A DNA stretch of 31,373 nucleotides from positions 1-31,373 of the forward strand of contig CAKUKP010000032.1 of assembly GCA_934663625.1 (NCBI GenBank), written 5' to 3'. Shown here one piece after another: positions 14,015-22,765 of the stretch. Source of the DNA: an uncultured Clostridia bacterium (GTDB lineage: Bacteria > Bacillota > Clostridia > Christensenellales > Aristaeellaceae). Every line of letters starts with the position of its first letter. Within the stretch, counting starts at the first letter, position 1. The position numbers were made by a program, and so were the translations under genes. A model generated the notes under the pieces. It saw nothing but the letters and a program-made list of their open reading frames with translations. It was not told the origin of the DNA and ran no database searches.

Positions 14015-15535
14015 GTGAGCGAATGTTTGCTCGAAATGAAAAACATCTGCAAATCGTTTCCGGGCGTCAAGGCGCTGCAGCACGTCGATTTTCAGCTGAA
14101 GTCCGGCGAAATTCACGCGCTGCTGGGCGAAAACGGCGCCGGAAAATCCACGCTCATTAAGGTACTGGGCGGCATTTACATTCCGGAGGAGGGTCAAATA
14201 TTCATCGATGGCAGCGAAGTCGCCATCACGGGCGTAAACGCTGCGCGCGATAACGGCATTTCCATCATCCATCAGGAGCTGGTTCTGGTTCCGCATATGA
14301 CCGTCGCCGAAAACATATTCCTCGGGCGCGAACCCATGGGCAAATTCGGCGTTGATTTCCGGAAGATGGAGAAGGATGCGCAGGTAATGCTGGATCAGTT
14401 CGATCCGGGCATTCGCGCGGAAACGCAGGTCGGCGATTTGAGCATCGCACAGCAGCAGATGGTTGAAATTGTGAAGGCCATTTCCATCAACTGCCGCATT
14501 CTGGTGATGGACGAGCCCACCTCCTCCATTTCCGACCGCGAAGTGGCGCACCTTTTTGAAATCATGCGCAATCTGGCGCGTTCGGGCGTCGGGATTATCT
14601 ACATCAGCCACAAGATGAGCGAGCTGAGCGAGGTCTGCGACCGCGTTACGGTGCTGCGCGACGGCATGTATGTGGGCACGCGCGAGGTCTGCACTACCCC
14701 CAGAGATGAACTGATCACCATGATGGTCGGGCGCGAGCTGGATCAGTACTACACGCGCGACCACGTAAAGAGCGCTGAAGTGGTGCTGAAATGCGTCAAT
14801 ATCAACGATAATAAAAAGAAGCATCAGCGCGTAAAGGATGTTTCCTTTGAGGTGCATAAGGGCGAAATCGTAGGCTTTGCCGGATTGGTCGGCGCGGGGC
14901 GTTCGGAAACCATGCACTGCGTATTCGGCCTGACGCACGGCGCGACGGGGGAAATCTATCTGGACGGAAAGCGCGTAAAAATCAAGGATCCGGTGGAAGC
15001 CATGAAGAACGGCATCGCCATGATCCCCGAAAACCGCAAGGTGGAGGGTCTGTACCATCTGCAAAGCGTGCGCTTCAATTCTACCATCGAGGTTCTGGAG
15101 CAGTTTATCAATCGCCTGCGGGTCAATTCCAAAAAGGAAGCCGCCATCGCGCAGGAATTCATCGATAAAATGCACACCAAAACGCCCAGTCAGGAGCAGG
15201 CGGTTAGCCACCTTTCCGGCGGCAATCAGCAGAAGGTCATGATCGGACGCTGGCTCGCCACCGATCCGCACATTCTGATTCTGGACGAGCCCACCCGCGG
15301 CGTGGACGTCGGCGCCAAGGCGGAAATCTATGAAATCATGAACGAACTGACCAAGCACGGCGTTTCCATCATCATGATTTCTTCGGAGCTTCCCGAAATT
15401 ATCAACATGAGCGACCGCGTGTATGTGATGTGCGACGGCCGATTGACCGGCTGCATCAGCTATGATGAAGATCTGAGTCAGGAAGCCATCATGAAACTCG
15501 CCACCCTTGAAAATGCAGGAGGTAAGAACCAATGA
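14015..15535 (+). CDS. Sugar ABC transporter ATP-binding protein (RbsA/MglA type)
   Basis: A 506-aa tandem ATPase of the ribose/galactose importer class. Domain 1 has Walker A GENGAGKST (38-46), a degenerate signature LSIAQQQMVEI, and Walker B ILVMDEPTSS. Domain 2 has the altered P-loop GLVGAGRSE, normal signature LSGGNQQKVMIGRWLA, and Walker B ILILDEPTRGVDVGAK. One intact and one degenerate site is normal for this class. The start is GTG at 14015, with a purine-rich GGTGGTGAGA upstream; the ATG at 14022 is out of frame. The last 4 nt overlap the permease start (ATGA). Confidence 0.96.
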   Translation: MSECLLEMKNICKSFPGVKALQHVDFQLKSGEIHALLGENGAGKSTLIKVLGGIYIPEEGQIFIDGSEVAITGVNAARDNGISIIHQELVLVPHMTVAENIFLGREPMGKFGVDFRKMEKDAQVMLDQFDPGIRAETQVGDLSIAQQQMVEIVKAISINCRILVMDEPTSSISDREVAHLFEIMRNLARSGVGIIYISHKMSELSEVCDRVTVLRDGMYVGTREVCTTPRDELITMMVGRELDQYYTRDHVKSAEVVLKCVNINDNKKKHQRVKDVSFEVHKGEIVGFAGLVGAGRSETMHCVFGLTHGATGEIYLDGKRVKIKDPVEAMKNGIAMIPENRKVEGLYHLQSVRFNSTIEVLEQFINRLRVNSKKEAAIAQEFIDKMHTKTPSQEQAVSHLSGGNQQKVMIGRWLATDPHILILDEPTRGVDVGAKAEIYEIMNELTKHGVSIIMISSELPEIINMSDRVYVMCDGRLTGCISYDEDLSQEAIMKLATLENAGGKNQ

Positions 15536-16488
15536 AAGCCATAAAGCGTTATTTTAAGGAAAATCTGGGCATATTGATCGCCCTGCTGATGATGATCGCC
15601 TTCCTGTGCATCTGGCCGCGCACGCGCACCACCTTCCCCACCGTGAAGAATATCTTCAATGTGCTGCGCCAGTCCGCGCCCAATGTAATGCTGGCGTGCG
15701 GCATGACGATGTGCATTCTGCTGGGGGGCATCGATCTTTCCGTAGGCTCCATCATCGCCATGTCCGGCTGTCTGGGCGCGGGCGCGGTGGTCTGGGGCGG
15801 TATGCCTGAGGTAATCGGCATATTCATCGGCCTGCTCTCCGGCGCGATCTTTGGTATGTTCAACGGCATTCTGATCGCAAAGACCACGATTCCGCCGTTC
15901 ATCGTCACACTCGCTTCGCAGAATATCGCGAAGGGCATCGCCTATGTATTTTCACAGGGCAAGCCGATTCGCTGCATGACCGACGCATGGAAATTCCTGG
16001 GCGCGGGCTATGTCGCGGGCATTCCCACGCCGGTGATCACCATGCTGATCGTATTCCTGCTGAGCGTGCTTTTCCTGAACCGGACGCGCATCGGCCGCCA
16101 CATCTACGCCGTCGGCGGCAATGCCACCGCCGCCAAATTTTCCGGCATCGATACCGTGCGCGTCAAGTTCATCGTGCATACCATCTCCGGTCTGTACGCC
16201 GGTCTGGCGGGCATCACCATCGCTTCCCGCCTCTATTCCGGAACCTGCACATCGGGCGACGGCGCGGAAAACGATGCGATCGCTGCCGTTATCATCGGCG
16301 GCACATCCATGGCGGGCGGCTCCGGCAAGCTGGGCGGCACGCTGATCGGCGCGCTGATCATCGGCATACTGAACAACGGTCTGAACCTGATGGGCGTCAA
16401 TTCCGACTGGCAGTACATCATCAAGGGTGCGGTTATCCTGCTGGCGGTATATGTAGATTTCATCCGCAACGCCCGCAAGGCAAAATAA
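15532..16488 (+). CDS. Sugar ABC transporter permease (RbsC type)
   Basis: A 318-aa permease with about eight to ten transmembrane segments. Family motifs are present: MLACGMTMCILLGGIDLSVGSIIAMSG, IAKTTIPPFIVTLASQNIAKGIAYVFSQGKPI, RIGRHIYAVGGNATAAKFSGIDTVRVKFIVH (cytoplasmic coupling loop), and IAAVIIGGTSMAGGSGKLGGTLIGALIIGILNNGLNLMG. GGAGG precedes the ATG, which overlaps the ATPase stop. A strong terminator follows directly. Confidence 0.96.
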   Translation: MKAIKRYFKENLGILIALLMMIAFLCIWPRTRTTFPTVKNIFNVLRQSAPNVMLACGMTMCILLGGIDLSVGSIIAMSGCLGAGAVVWGGMPEVIGIFIGLLSGAIFGMFNGILIAKTTIPPFIVTLASQNIAKGIAYVFSQGKPIRCMTDAWKFLGAGYVAGIPTPVITMLIVFLLSVLFLNRTRIGRHIYAVGGNATAAKFSGIDTVRVKFIVHTISGLYAGLAGITIASRLYSGTCTSGDGAENDAIAAVIIGGTSMAGGSGKLGGTLIGALIIGILNNGLNLMGVNSDWQYIIKGAVILLAVYVDFIRNARKAK

Positions 16489-16500
16489 TTCATCCTTCTG

Positions 16501-16536
16501 CCGCATCGATTTCATTTGGAATCGATGCGGTTTTTT
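16501..16536 (+). terminator. Rho-independent terminator of the sugar transporter operon
   Basis: Hairpin CCGCATCGATT... /...AATCGATGCGG (16501-16530) followed by TTTTTT (16531-16536). It starts 13 nt after the permease stop. Confidence 0.93.
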
Positions 16537-16558
16537 CATATTCTAATAAGCATGCGCC

Positions 16559-16587
16559 TTTACATCCGCGCCGTTTTGAAGTACAAT
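16559..16587 (+). promoter_or_regulatory. Promoter of the glycosyltransferase-like gene
   Basis: TTTACA (16559-16564), a 17-nt spacer and TACAAT (16582-16587), 28 nt before the chosen start codon. Confidence 0.7.
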
Positions 16588-16615
16588 GGGCATGATATGC
16601 GGGAGGTGGAAGCAC

Positions 16616-17797
16616 ATGCAATATCCAATGTCCAGACGGCGCAATTTATGGGCGTATGCCGCCGTATTCGGCGCGATGATCGCGATCTTTGCCGCGATGC
16701 ACATCATCTCAGGCACGAAACCGCTCGCCTATCCCTATCCTTCGTATCTTTTGCAGGCGCAGGCGTGGCTGCGGGGTGAAATCAGCATCCCGAATTATGA
16801 ATATCTGGAACTTGCCGTGTTCGACGGGCAATATTATGTATCCTTCCCGCCGGTTCCATCCGTGCCGATGGTGCTCTACACGCTGATCTTTGGAAACAAT
16901 GTGCCCGCCGGACTTTTTCAGAAAATCTACATCATGATCGCCGCCGCGCTGATTTTATCGGAACTCCTGCGCGCGGGGCGGCTGAACAGATGGGAATGCG
17001 CCGCGTGGAGCGTGCTTTTCTGTCTGGGCAGCGCCATGCTGCCGATTTCGCTGGTGGGCGCGGTATGGTACGAAGCGCAGATTCTGGCGTTTCTGTTTTC
17101 CGTATCTGCGGTGATCGCCGTGCGGCGCGGGCACATTACGACGGCATGCATATGCTATGCGCTCGCGATCGGCTGCCGCCCGTTTTCCGCGCTGCTGGGG
17201 CCGGTGCTGGCGGTGATCTATCTGCGCGGCGCGGGATCGCTGCGCGATAAACTGCTGCGCGCGGTGCCGGGGCTGCTGTTCGGCGCCGCCATCGCCTGCG
17301 CCTACGCGGCGTATAACTACATGCGCTTCGGCGATCCGCTGGAATTCGGCCATAATTATCTGCCGGAGCATACCCGATCGGTGCATGGACAGATTTCAAT
17401 TGTTTATCTCTGGAACAATCTTAAGGCTTTTCTGTTTGGCGCTCCGCTGTCCATCGGCGCGGACGGTGCGGTATCATTCAAGCTGTTCGGCTTTTCCCTG
17501 TTCATAAGCTGCCCGATGATTCTGGTCAGCCTGATCTGGTTTGTATCGGATGTATTTCACAGAAGGGCCGGTTATCTGGATATTCTGATATTTGCAACGC
17601 AGGCGGCGAACGTAGCTTTACTGTGCATGCACAACACGCTGGGTGGATACCAGTTCGGCGCGCGCTACGCGCTGGAGCTGATGCCGCTGTGTCTGTTACG
17701 TCTTCTGCGCAGGGAAAAGCCCGCTCGTTGGGCGCTGATTCTGCTGGCGGCGGGACTGATTTTCAACTTTATCGGAGGATGCATGGTTCATGTCTGA
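16616..17797 (+). CDS. Polytopic membrane protein, glycosyltransferase-like (GT-C/GT39-like)
   Basis: A 393-aa protein with about ten hydrophobic segments. The first extracytoplasmic loop has YPYPSYLLQAQAWLRGEISIPNYEYLELAVFDGQYYVSFPPVPSVPM. This resembles the luminal motif of GT-C and related lipid-linked sugar transferases (acidic residue before DGxYYxxFPP). Later parts show alternating helices and short loops (RFGDPLEFGHNYLPEHTRSVHGQ). The ATG at 16616 was chosen because GGGAGGTGG lies just upstream; the longer ORF would begin inside the -10 element. It overlaps the acyltransferase gene by 8 nt. A role in modifying a cell-surface glycan together with that gene is an inference. Confidence 0.65.
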   Translation: MQYPMSRRRNLWAYAAVFGAMIAIFAAMHIISGTKPLAYPYPSYLLQAQAWLRGEISIPNYEYLELAVFDGQYYVSFPPVPSVPMVLYTLIFGNNVPAGLFQKIYIMIAAALILSELLRAGRLNRWECAAWSVLFCLGSAMLPISLVGAVWYEAQILAFLFSVSAVIAVRRGHITTACICYALAIGCRPFSALLGPVLAVIYLRGAGSLRDKLLRAVPGLLFGAAIACAYAAYNYMRFGDPLEFGHNYLPEHTRSVHGQISIVYLWNNLKAFLFGAPLSIGADGAVSFKLFGFSLFISCPMILVSLIWFVSDVFHRRAGYLDILIFATQAANVALLCMHNTLGGYQFGARYALELMPLCLLRLLRREKPARWALILLAAGLIFNFIGGCMVHV

Positions 17798-18977
17798 TTC
17801 ACGCGGGCGCGCCGTCGCGCCGATTCGCCGCGATTATGCCGCGGGCGCGGATTTTCTGCGCGTTGTATCGATCTTTCTGATCGCATGGTTTCATATCTGG
17901 CAGCAATCGTGGCTGAACCCCAGCTTTACGCTGTTCGGGCATTATTTCAATCTGGAAACGCTGGTTCGATCCAGCTATGCGATGGTGGAAGTCATGCTGA
18001 TGCTCTCCGGCTTTTTGCTGATGCTGGGGCATCTTTCCGGCAGAAACCGCCGCCCCGCCGATTTTTACCGTGCGCGCGCCGCCAGAATCGTACCGTGCTA
18101 CCTGCTGTGCATATTGATCGTGCTGTTTTGCGATGCGCTGCCGAACGGGCTGTATGGATCGGCGCGGCAGCTGTGGTGCGATCTGCTTTCGCACCTTACG
18201 TTTACGCATTCGCTGTTTCAGGAGGGCTATACCTATTCGCATCTGAACGGCGCGCTGTGGACGCTTTCCATCGAAGTGCAGTTTTATCTGATCTTTCCCG
18301 TGCTGGGGCGCGCGTTTGAGCGCAGGCCATACGCCACCTACGCGGGCATGATCGCGCTTTCGATCGTTTGCCACGCCGCCACGATGCTGTGCTTTTCGGA
18401 CACCTGGATGCTCGCCAATCAGCTGCCGAACATGCTGGATGCCTACGCAAACGGCATGCTGGCGGCGGTAATCTATCGCAGGATCACACGGCATGAAGTA
18501 TCGCTGCGCGGGCGGATCATCGCGACCGCCGTCTGCGCGCTTTCGATCATCGGCGTTTATTACTGCCTGTGCGCGCAGACCTGGCTGCGCGGCGGCGGCG
18601 ATTATGAAGTTCTGCGGCTGCAGCAGCTGATCTGGCGAACGCCGCTGACCTTCTGCGCGGGCGCTTTCGTGGTCAGCGCCAGCCTTTCGCTGGCGGGCGT
18701 GCGCGCGGCGGCGTCCAATCCGGTGATCCGCTTCCTGTCCGGCATATCTTTTAATTTTTATATGTGGCATCAATATCTGGCGGTCTGGCTGAAAAAATGG
18801 CGCATTCCCGCCTACACCGGCGATCAGCCGAACATCGATGGGCAGCAGCCGTGGCAGAACCGGTATACGCTGATCTGCTTCGCCGCCGCGCTGCTGGCCG
18901 CCGCGGCGCTGACCTATCTGGTGGAAAAGCCGTGCGCGAAATGGATACGAAACCGCAGAAAAGCTTCCAAAAACTGA
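17790..18977 (+). CDS. Membrane acyltransferase, acyltransferase-3 family (OafA/YrhL-like)
   Basis: A 395-aa protein with ten or so transmembrane helices. The N-terminal family motif is AGADFLRVVSIFLIAWFHIWQQSW, with H35 as the conserved catalytic-type histidine. Further family marks are YRARAARIVPCYLLCILIVLF and GALWTLSIEVQFYLIFPVL, and the last helix ends in LTYLVEKPCAKWI. Such enzymes O-acetylate or otherwise acylate surface sugars. The start overlaps the upstream glycosyltransferase-like gene by 8 nt, with GGAGG 10 nt upstream, so the two probably act on the same glycan. The next promoter begins at the base after the stop. Confidence 0.92.
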   Translation: MSDSRGRAVAPIRRDYAAGADFLRVVSIFLIAWFHIWQQSWLNPSFTLFGHYFNLETLVRSSYAMVEVMLMLSGFLLMLGHLSGRNRRPADFYRARAARIVPCYLLCILIVLFCDALPNGLYGSARQLWCDLLSHLTFTHSLFQEGYTYSHLNGALWTLSIEVQFYLIFPVLGRAFERRPYATYAGMIALSIVCHAATMLCFSDTWMLANQLPNMLDAYANGMLAAVIYRRITRHEVSLRGRIIATAVCALSIIGVYYCLCAQTWLRGGGDYEVLRLQQLIWRTPLTFCAGAFVVSASLSLAGVRAAASNPVIRFLSGISFNFYMWHQYLAVWLKKWRIPAYTGDQPNIDGQQPWQNRYTLICFAAALLAAAALTYLVEKPCAKWIRNRRKASKN

Positions 18978-19006
18978 TTGAAACGCAATCGTAATCATGG
19001 TATAAT
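18978..19006 (+). promoter_or_regulatory. Promoter of the PHP-domain gene
   Basis: TTGAAA (18978-18983), a 17-nt spacer and TATAAT (19001-19006). The -35 element starts directly after the stop of the acyltransferase gene. Confidence 0.85.
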
Positions 19007-19039
19007 CATAATAATGATTCATCGAAAGGATACATACGT

Positions 19040-20311
19040 ATGGCAAAGACACGCGAAGAACTGCTGGCGCTTCTGAACGCCCCGAACGGCATTGAAAATC
19101 TGAAGGCGCTGATGGAAACCGAGCCAGCGCCGGTCACCGGACGCGATGTGAACAACCACATCCATACCACCTATTCCTTCTCCCCCTACACGCCCACGGC
19201 GGCGGTATGGTTCGCCCGCGCGGCGGGGCTTTGCACCTGCGGCCTGATGGATCATGATTCCATCGCGGGCGCGGATGAATTTCTGGCGGCGGCAAAGGCC
19301 GCGAAGATGAGCGCCACGATCGGTCTGGAATGCCGCGTATCCATGAAAAATACGCCCTTCGGCGATCGCAAGCTGAACAACCCCGATCAGGCGGGCGTGG
19401 CGTACATGGCGCTGCACGGCGTGCCGCACAACCGCGCGCGGGAATTGAACGATTTCTTCGCGCCGTACCGCGAAAAGCGCAACGAACGCAACCGCAAAAT
19501 GGTGGCAGCGGTGAATGAAATGATGGGCAAATACGGCGTGACCATCGATTTTGACCGCGATGTGCTGCCGCTTTCGAATTACGCAAAGGGCGGCTCCGTG
19601 ACCGAGCGCCACATTTCCAGCGCGCTGGCGTACCGCATGCTGGACGTGATCGGCCGCGGCGAAAAGCTGGTCAGCTTCATCAAGACCGAGCTTCAGCTGC
19701 CGCTGTCCGCCAAGATCGAAGGCTATCTGACCGACGATGAAAATCCGCACGCGATGTACGATCTGCTGGGCTGGATCAAGAGCCAGCTGATCGCGCGGTT
19801 TTACATCGACGCCGATGAAGAGCTGCCGGACGTACACGAGGTACTGGCGCTGTCCGACCGCATCAGCGCGATTTCCGCCTATGCCTATCTGGGCGACGTC
19901 GGCGACAGCGTGACCGGCGATAAGCGCGCGCAGAAGTTCGAAGATGATTTCCTGGATGAACTGGTTCCGTACCTTGCAAAGATTGGCTATCGCGCCATCA
20001 CCTACATGCCCAGCCGCAATACGCGCGCCCAGCTGCGCCGCATTCGCGCGCTGTGCGATGCAAACGGCCTGTTCCAGATCAGCGGCGAGGATATCAATCA
20101 GCCGCGCCAGAGCTTCGTATGCGAAGCGCAGCGCGATCCGGAATTCGCCAACCTGTACGACGCCACCTGGGCGCTGATCGCCCACGAATGGCGCTCCACC
20201 GAAAACCCGAACGGCGGCCTGTTCTCCGCGGAGAGCATCGCAAAATGGCCCGATCTGAAGGATCGTACCCTCGCCTTCAGCCAGTATGGGCAGGAGCATT
20301 ACAGGTATTGA
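19040..20311 (+). CDS. PHP-domain metal-dependent phosphoesterase
   Basis: A 423-aa PHP protein. Visible metal-binding motifs are HIHTTYS (H40, H42), MDHDS (D71, H72, D73), GLECRVS (E97) and ALHG (H126); a further catalytic-type Asp/His pair is expected near the end (ISGEDIN). The first part resembles PHP phosphoesterases acting on nucleotides or histidinol phosphate, but the protein is much longer than HisK-type enzymes. It lacks polymerase or Trpp helix domains I can name. AAAGGAT precedes the ATG. It is monocistronic, with its own promoter and a following bidirectional terminator. Substrate unknown. Confidence 0.85.
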   Translation: MAKTREELLALLNAPNGIENLKALMETEPAPVTGRDVNNHIHTTYSFSPYTPTAAVWFARAAGLCTCGLMDHDSIAGADEFLAAAKAAKMSATIGLECRVSMKNTPFGDRKLNNPDQAGVAYMALHGVPHNRARELNDFFAPYREKRNERNRKMVAAVNEMMGKYGVTIDFDRDVLPLSNYAKGGSVTERHISSALAYRMLDVIGRGEKLVSFIKTELQLPLSAKIEGYLTDDENPHAMYDLLGWIKSQLIARFYIDADEELPDVHEVLALSDRISAISAYAYLGDVGDSVTGDKRAQKFEDDFLDELVPYLAKIGYRAITYMPSRNTRAQLRRIRALCDANGLFQISGEDINQPRQSFVCEAQRDPEFANLYDATWALIAHEWRSTENPNGGLFSAESIAKWPDLKDRTLAFSQYGQEHYRY

Positions 20312-20330
20312 TCGCAACGTGCACATGACA

Positions 20331-20370
20331 TATAAAAGGAGTCCCGTTTTCTTGCGGGGCTCCTTTTATA
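20331..20370. terminator. Bidirectional terminator between convergent genes
   Basis: A long stem TATAAAAGGAG.CCCG / CGGGG.CTCCTTTTATA with A-rich left and T-rich right flanks lies between the PHP gene (+) and the XRE-like gene (-). It can terminate both. Confidence 0.88.
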
Positions 20371-20377
20371 TATCCAA

Positions 20378-20962
20378 TTATATATACTGATACATCAGCC
20401 CATGCCTTGTACAATACCAGATCAGCGTGCCGTGCGGCATGCGGGGCAGGCGCGCAGACAGGTTCCATTCGGGGTAAAGGCGGCGCAGGATCAGCGTATC
20501 GCCGGTCAGCAGCGCCACGAACGAAACGAAATGATCGCGCGTCATTTCATGATCGGAGGATATATAATATTCATCCTCGATGATTTCCACGTTCAGCTTA
20601 TCTTCCGCATCCACCTTTTGCGGGGCGAGCGGCGCAAGGCCTCTTCCGCAGCAGGTAATCTGCGCATCCGCGGCGGAGGTCAATATATTTCCGCACACGG
20701 GGCAGACATAGAGCTTCGTTTTTTTCATATTGCCCACATCCTTATCGTTTTCAGCGATACGGCCGGACAGCAGGGTATCCGCGTTCACGCCCAGCGCCCG
20801 CGCCAGATCGCGAATCAGCGCGGGATCGGGCAGTCCGATTCCGCGTTCCCAGCGGGAAACCGCCTGTTCGGTCACGCCGAGCTGCTGCGCGATATGCCGC
20901 TGCGTCAGACCCTTCTGCGCGCGCAGATCGCGGATCAGCGCGCCGATTTCCGATTGATTCAT
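20378..20962 (-). CDS. XRE-family regulator fused to a desulfoferrodoxin-like domain
   Basis: A 194-aa fusion. Residues 5-65 are an HTH_3 domain (IGALIRDLRAQKGLTQRHIAQQLGVTEQAVSRWERGIGLPDPALIRDLARALGV). Residues 84-110 hold a CPVCGN ... CC cluster (C87, C90, C104, C105), like the desulforedoxin Fe(Cys)4 site. The C-terminal part resembles the superoxide reductase site: SSDHEMTRDHFVSF (H138, H144) and WYCTRHGLM (C184, H187). The equivalent of the first His ligand is not obvious, so the second iron site may be incomplete. This suggests a redox- or iron-sensing regulator rather than an enzyme. AGGAGG precedes the ATG. A gene for a small membrane protein lies upstream, and the two may form one transcript. 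Confidence 0.85.
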   Translation of the reverse strand: MNQSEIGALIRDLRAQKGLTQRHIAQQLGVTEQAVSRWERGIGLPDPALIRDLARALGVNADTLLSGRIAENDKDVGNMKKTKLYVCPVCGNILTSAADAQITCCGRGLAPLAPQKVDAEDKLNVEIIEDEYYISSDHEMTRDHFVSFVALLTGDTLILRRLYPEWNLSARLPRMPHGTLIWYCTRHGLMYQYI

Positions 20963-21026
20963 CCGTATCGCCTCCTGTGGGCAACATTATAGCGCGGATT
21001 GTAATCCGCCGCAATGAACGAATCGT

Positions 21027-21515
21027 TTACTTCCGCTTCACGCACTGAATCAGCGCGCCGCGCAGTTCATCGTTTGCCTGAAGCAGCGCGGTATGGCGGC
21101 CGTCGGACGCATCATAGACGATGGCGGTCACGGGCAGATCATCGCAGCCGCGCAGGGCGCGCACGATGCGCATCTTGCCATAGCGCTTCTGCGCTTCCTC
21201 GCGCGTGCCGACGAACAGCATTCGATTTACATAGATATCGCAGATATGGCGTTCGCGCTTGCCATAGGCGCGGTTCAGGCGCAGCACATCCTCCGTCAGT
21301 TCATAGGTATACGCCGCGACGAACCGGCGGAACGTATAATAGGCGATGCCCGCGCCGATTACCCAGAACGCGATCGATGCGGCGGTATAGCCCACCAGCC
21401 GCTGCAAATACAGCCCCAGCAGATAATTGATCGCCAGCAGCAGCGCCACCAGCAGCAGAACGATCAATATACCCTGCCACGGGTGCAGTTTGGAATGGGA
21501 TACGGTCTGTTTCAT
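21027..21515 (-). CDS. Small membrane protein with two TM helices and a PH-like cytoplasmic part
   Basis: A 162-aa protein. Two hydrophobic segments (about residues 12-36 and 43-62) are followed by a soluble domain with strand-rich pattern YELTEDVLRLNRAYGKRERHICDIYVNRMLFVGTREEA and LPVTAIVYDASDGRHTALLQANDELRGALIQCVK. This resembles bacterial PH-like membrane proteins. No specific function is recognised. GAGGTAA precedes the ATG. It ends 64 nt upstream of the XRE/desulfoferrodoxin-like gene in the same direction, so the two may share the promoter at 21548-21576. Confidence 0.75.
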   Translation of the reverse strand: MKQTVSHSKLHPWQGILIVLLLVALLLAINYLLGLYLQRLVGYTAASIAFWVIGAGIAYYTFRRFVAAYTYELTEDVLRLNRAYGKRERHICDIYVNRMLFVGTREEAQKRYGKMRIVRALRGCDDLPVTAIVYDASDGRHTALLQANDELRGALIQCVKRK

Positions 21516-21547
21516 AATGCGTTACCTCAATTGAAATATTTGCATCC

Positions 21548-21576
21548 ATTATACCCTGAAAATCGTTCGCAGGCAA
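21548..21576 (-). promoter_or_regulatory. Promoter of the membrane-protein/XRE genes
   Basis: On the minus strand TTGCCT (21571-21576), a 17-nt spacer and TATAAT (21548-21553), divergent from the YhaM promoter 12 nt away. Confidence 0.75.
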
Positions 21577-21588
21577 GTGCAAACGGGC

Positions 21589-21617
21589 TTGACAGCGGAA
21601 AGCAAGTTGTTTATCAT
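21589..21617 (+). promoter_or_regulatory. Promoter of the YhaM-like gene
   Basis: TTGACA (21589-21594), a 17-nt spacer and TATCAT (21612-21617), 32 nt before the start codon. Confidence 0.8.
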
Positions 21618-21649
21618 GATAACGGGTATATTATTGGGAGGAAGCAATT

Positions 21650-22588
21650 ATGAAACAGCAGCCTGAACTTGCAAATATGATTCGCGGACAGATGTTCGAT
21701 GGATTTCTGCTGACCCGCACGGCGGCGCAGAGAACCAGTTCGAACGGCAGCAAATATCTGGATATGACGCTATGCGATATCACCGGAGAGGTGAACGCGA
21801 AGATGTGGGACGGCTTTACCGAAGCGCCGCAGGTGGGGCAGGTTTTGCGCGTTCGCGGCATGATGAACGAATACAACGGGCGGCCGCAGCTGCGCGTGGA
21901 CAAGATGCGCCCTGCGGCGGATACGGATGATTACGATATGAACCTGCTCGCGCCCTGCGCGCCGGAAGCGCCCGACAAGATGCTGGGCGAAATCATGGAT
22001 CGCATTGAACAGATCGCCGATCCGCAGCTCAAGGATCTGGTCAAGGCGCGCGTTGCGCAGTGCGGCGATGCGCTGATGTATTATCCCGCGGCGTCCAAGC
22101 TGCATCACGCGGAGCGTTCCGGACTTCTACACCATACGAGCACCATGCTGCGAATGGCGGGCTACGTATGCACCGTGTATCCCACGCTGGATGCGGATCT
22201 GGTGGCGGCGGGCGTGATTCTGCACGATCTTTGCAAGATCGATGAAATGAGTGCCGACCAGATCGGCATGGTTTCCGATTATACCGCCGAGGGCATGCTG
22301 ATCGGGCATCTGGTGGCGGGCGTTGCGGAGATTCGCCGGCTGGGGCTGGAGCTGGGCACGCGCAAGGAGCTTCTGATGATGGTGGAACACATGATTCTAT
22401 CGCATCATGATCTGCCCGAATACGGCAGTCCCAAGCCGCCCATGTTCCCCGAAGCCGAAGTATTACACACGCTGGACTTACTTGACGCGCGCATGTTTGA
22501 AATGAACCGCGCGCTGCAGAACGCACTGCCCGGCGGATTCACCGAAAGAATCTGGTCACTCGATCGCAAACTCTACAAACGCAAGTAG
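21650..22588 (+). CDS. yhaM: 3'-5' exoribonuclease YhaM family protein (OB fold plus HD domain)
   Basis: A 312-aa protein of YhaM length. The N-terminal OB fold (about 10-90) has DGFLLTRTAAQRTSSNGSKYLDMTLCDITGEVNAKMW. The HD domain contains KLHHAERSGLLHHTSTMLRMA (H161/H162), VILHDLCKIDEM (H192-D193) and MVEHMILSHHDLPEYGSPKPP. YhaM trims RNA and single-stranded DNA from the 3' end with divalent metal. GGGAGG precedes the ATG. It has its own promoter. A repeat hairpin (GCAGGC-TGA-GCCTGC) starts at the base after the TAG stop. Confidence 0.93.
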   Translation: MKQQPELANMIRGQMFDGFLLTRTAAQRTSSNGSKYLDMTLCDITGEVNAKMWDGFTEAPQVGQVLRVRGMMNEYNGRPQLRVDKMRPAADTDDYDMNLLAPCAPEAPDKMLGEIMDRIEQIADPQLKDLVKARVAQCGDALMYYPAASKLHHAERSGLLHHTSTMLRMAGYVCTVYPTLDADLVAAGVILHDLCKIDEMSADQIGMVSDYTAEGMLIGHLVAGVAEIRRLGLELGTRKELLMMVEHMILSHHDLPEYGSPKPPMFPEAEVLHTLDLLDARMFEMNRALQNALPGGFTERIWSLDRKLYKRK

Positions 22589-22695
22589 GCAGGCTGAGCC
22601 TGCTTCCAACTGCTACCGCGCCATTGATTGCGCCCGTAGATTATGGGCGCAATCAAACGACATTTTTCTGCCCACAAGCTCAAGGCAGAAAAACT
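22589..22695 (+). repeat. Mosaic palindromic element, locus 5 (C-H3-H2)
   Basis: C hairpin GCAGGC-TGA-GCCTGC (22589-22603) begins right after the YhaM stop. H3 follows at 22626-22654 (stem GATTGCGCCC), then H2 at 22663-22693 (stem TTTTTCTGCC, loop CACAAGCTCAA, 11 nt). Module A is absent or lost. The stretch 22696-22765 up to the AraC gene holds nothing else I can name. Confidence 0.82.
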
Positions 22696-22765
22696 ATGTT
22701 GGTACAGCGATGCAGGGGTTTTGAGATCGTTATTTCTTCTATTGCCTGAAATCAATCGAGGGTAT

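Noticed and set aside
13973..15532. 519-codon antisense frame opposite the sugar ATPase
   Set aside because: It covers almost exactly the real gene on the other strand and its translation is antisense-like.
22643..22765. N-terminal extension of the AraC regulator
   Set aside because: It would translate a repeat hairpin. The start at 22766 has a ribosome binding site and gives the normal family length.
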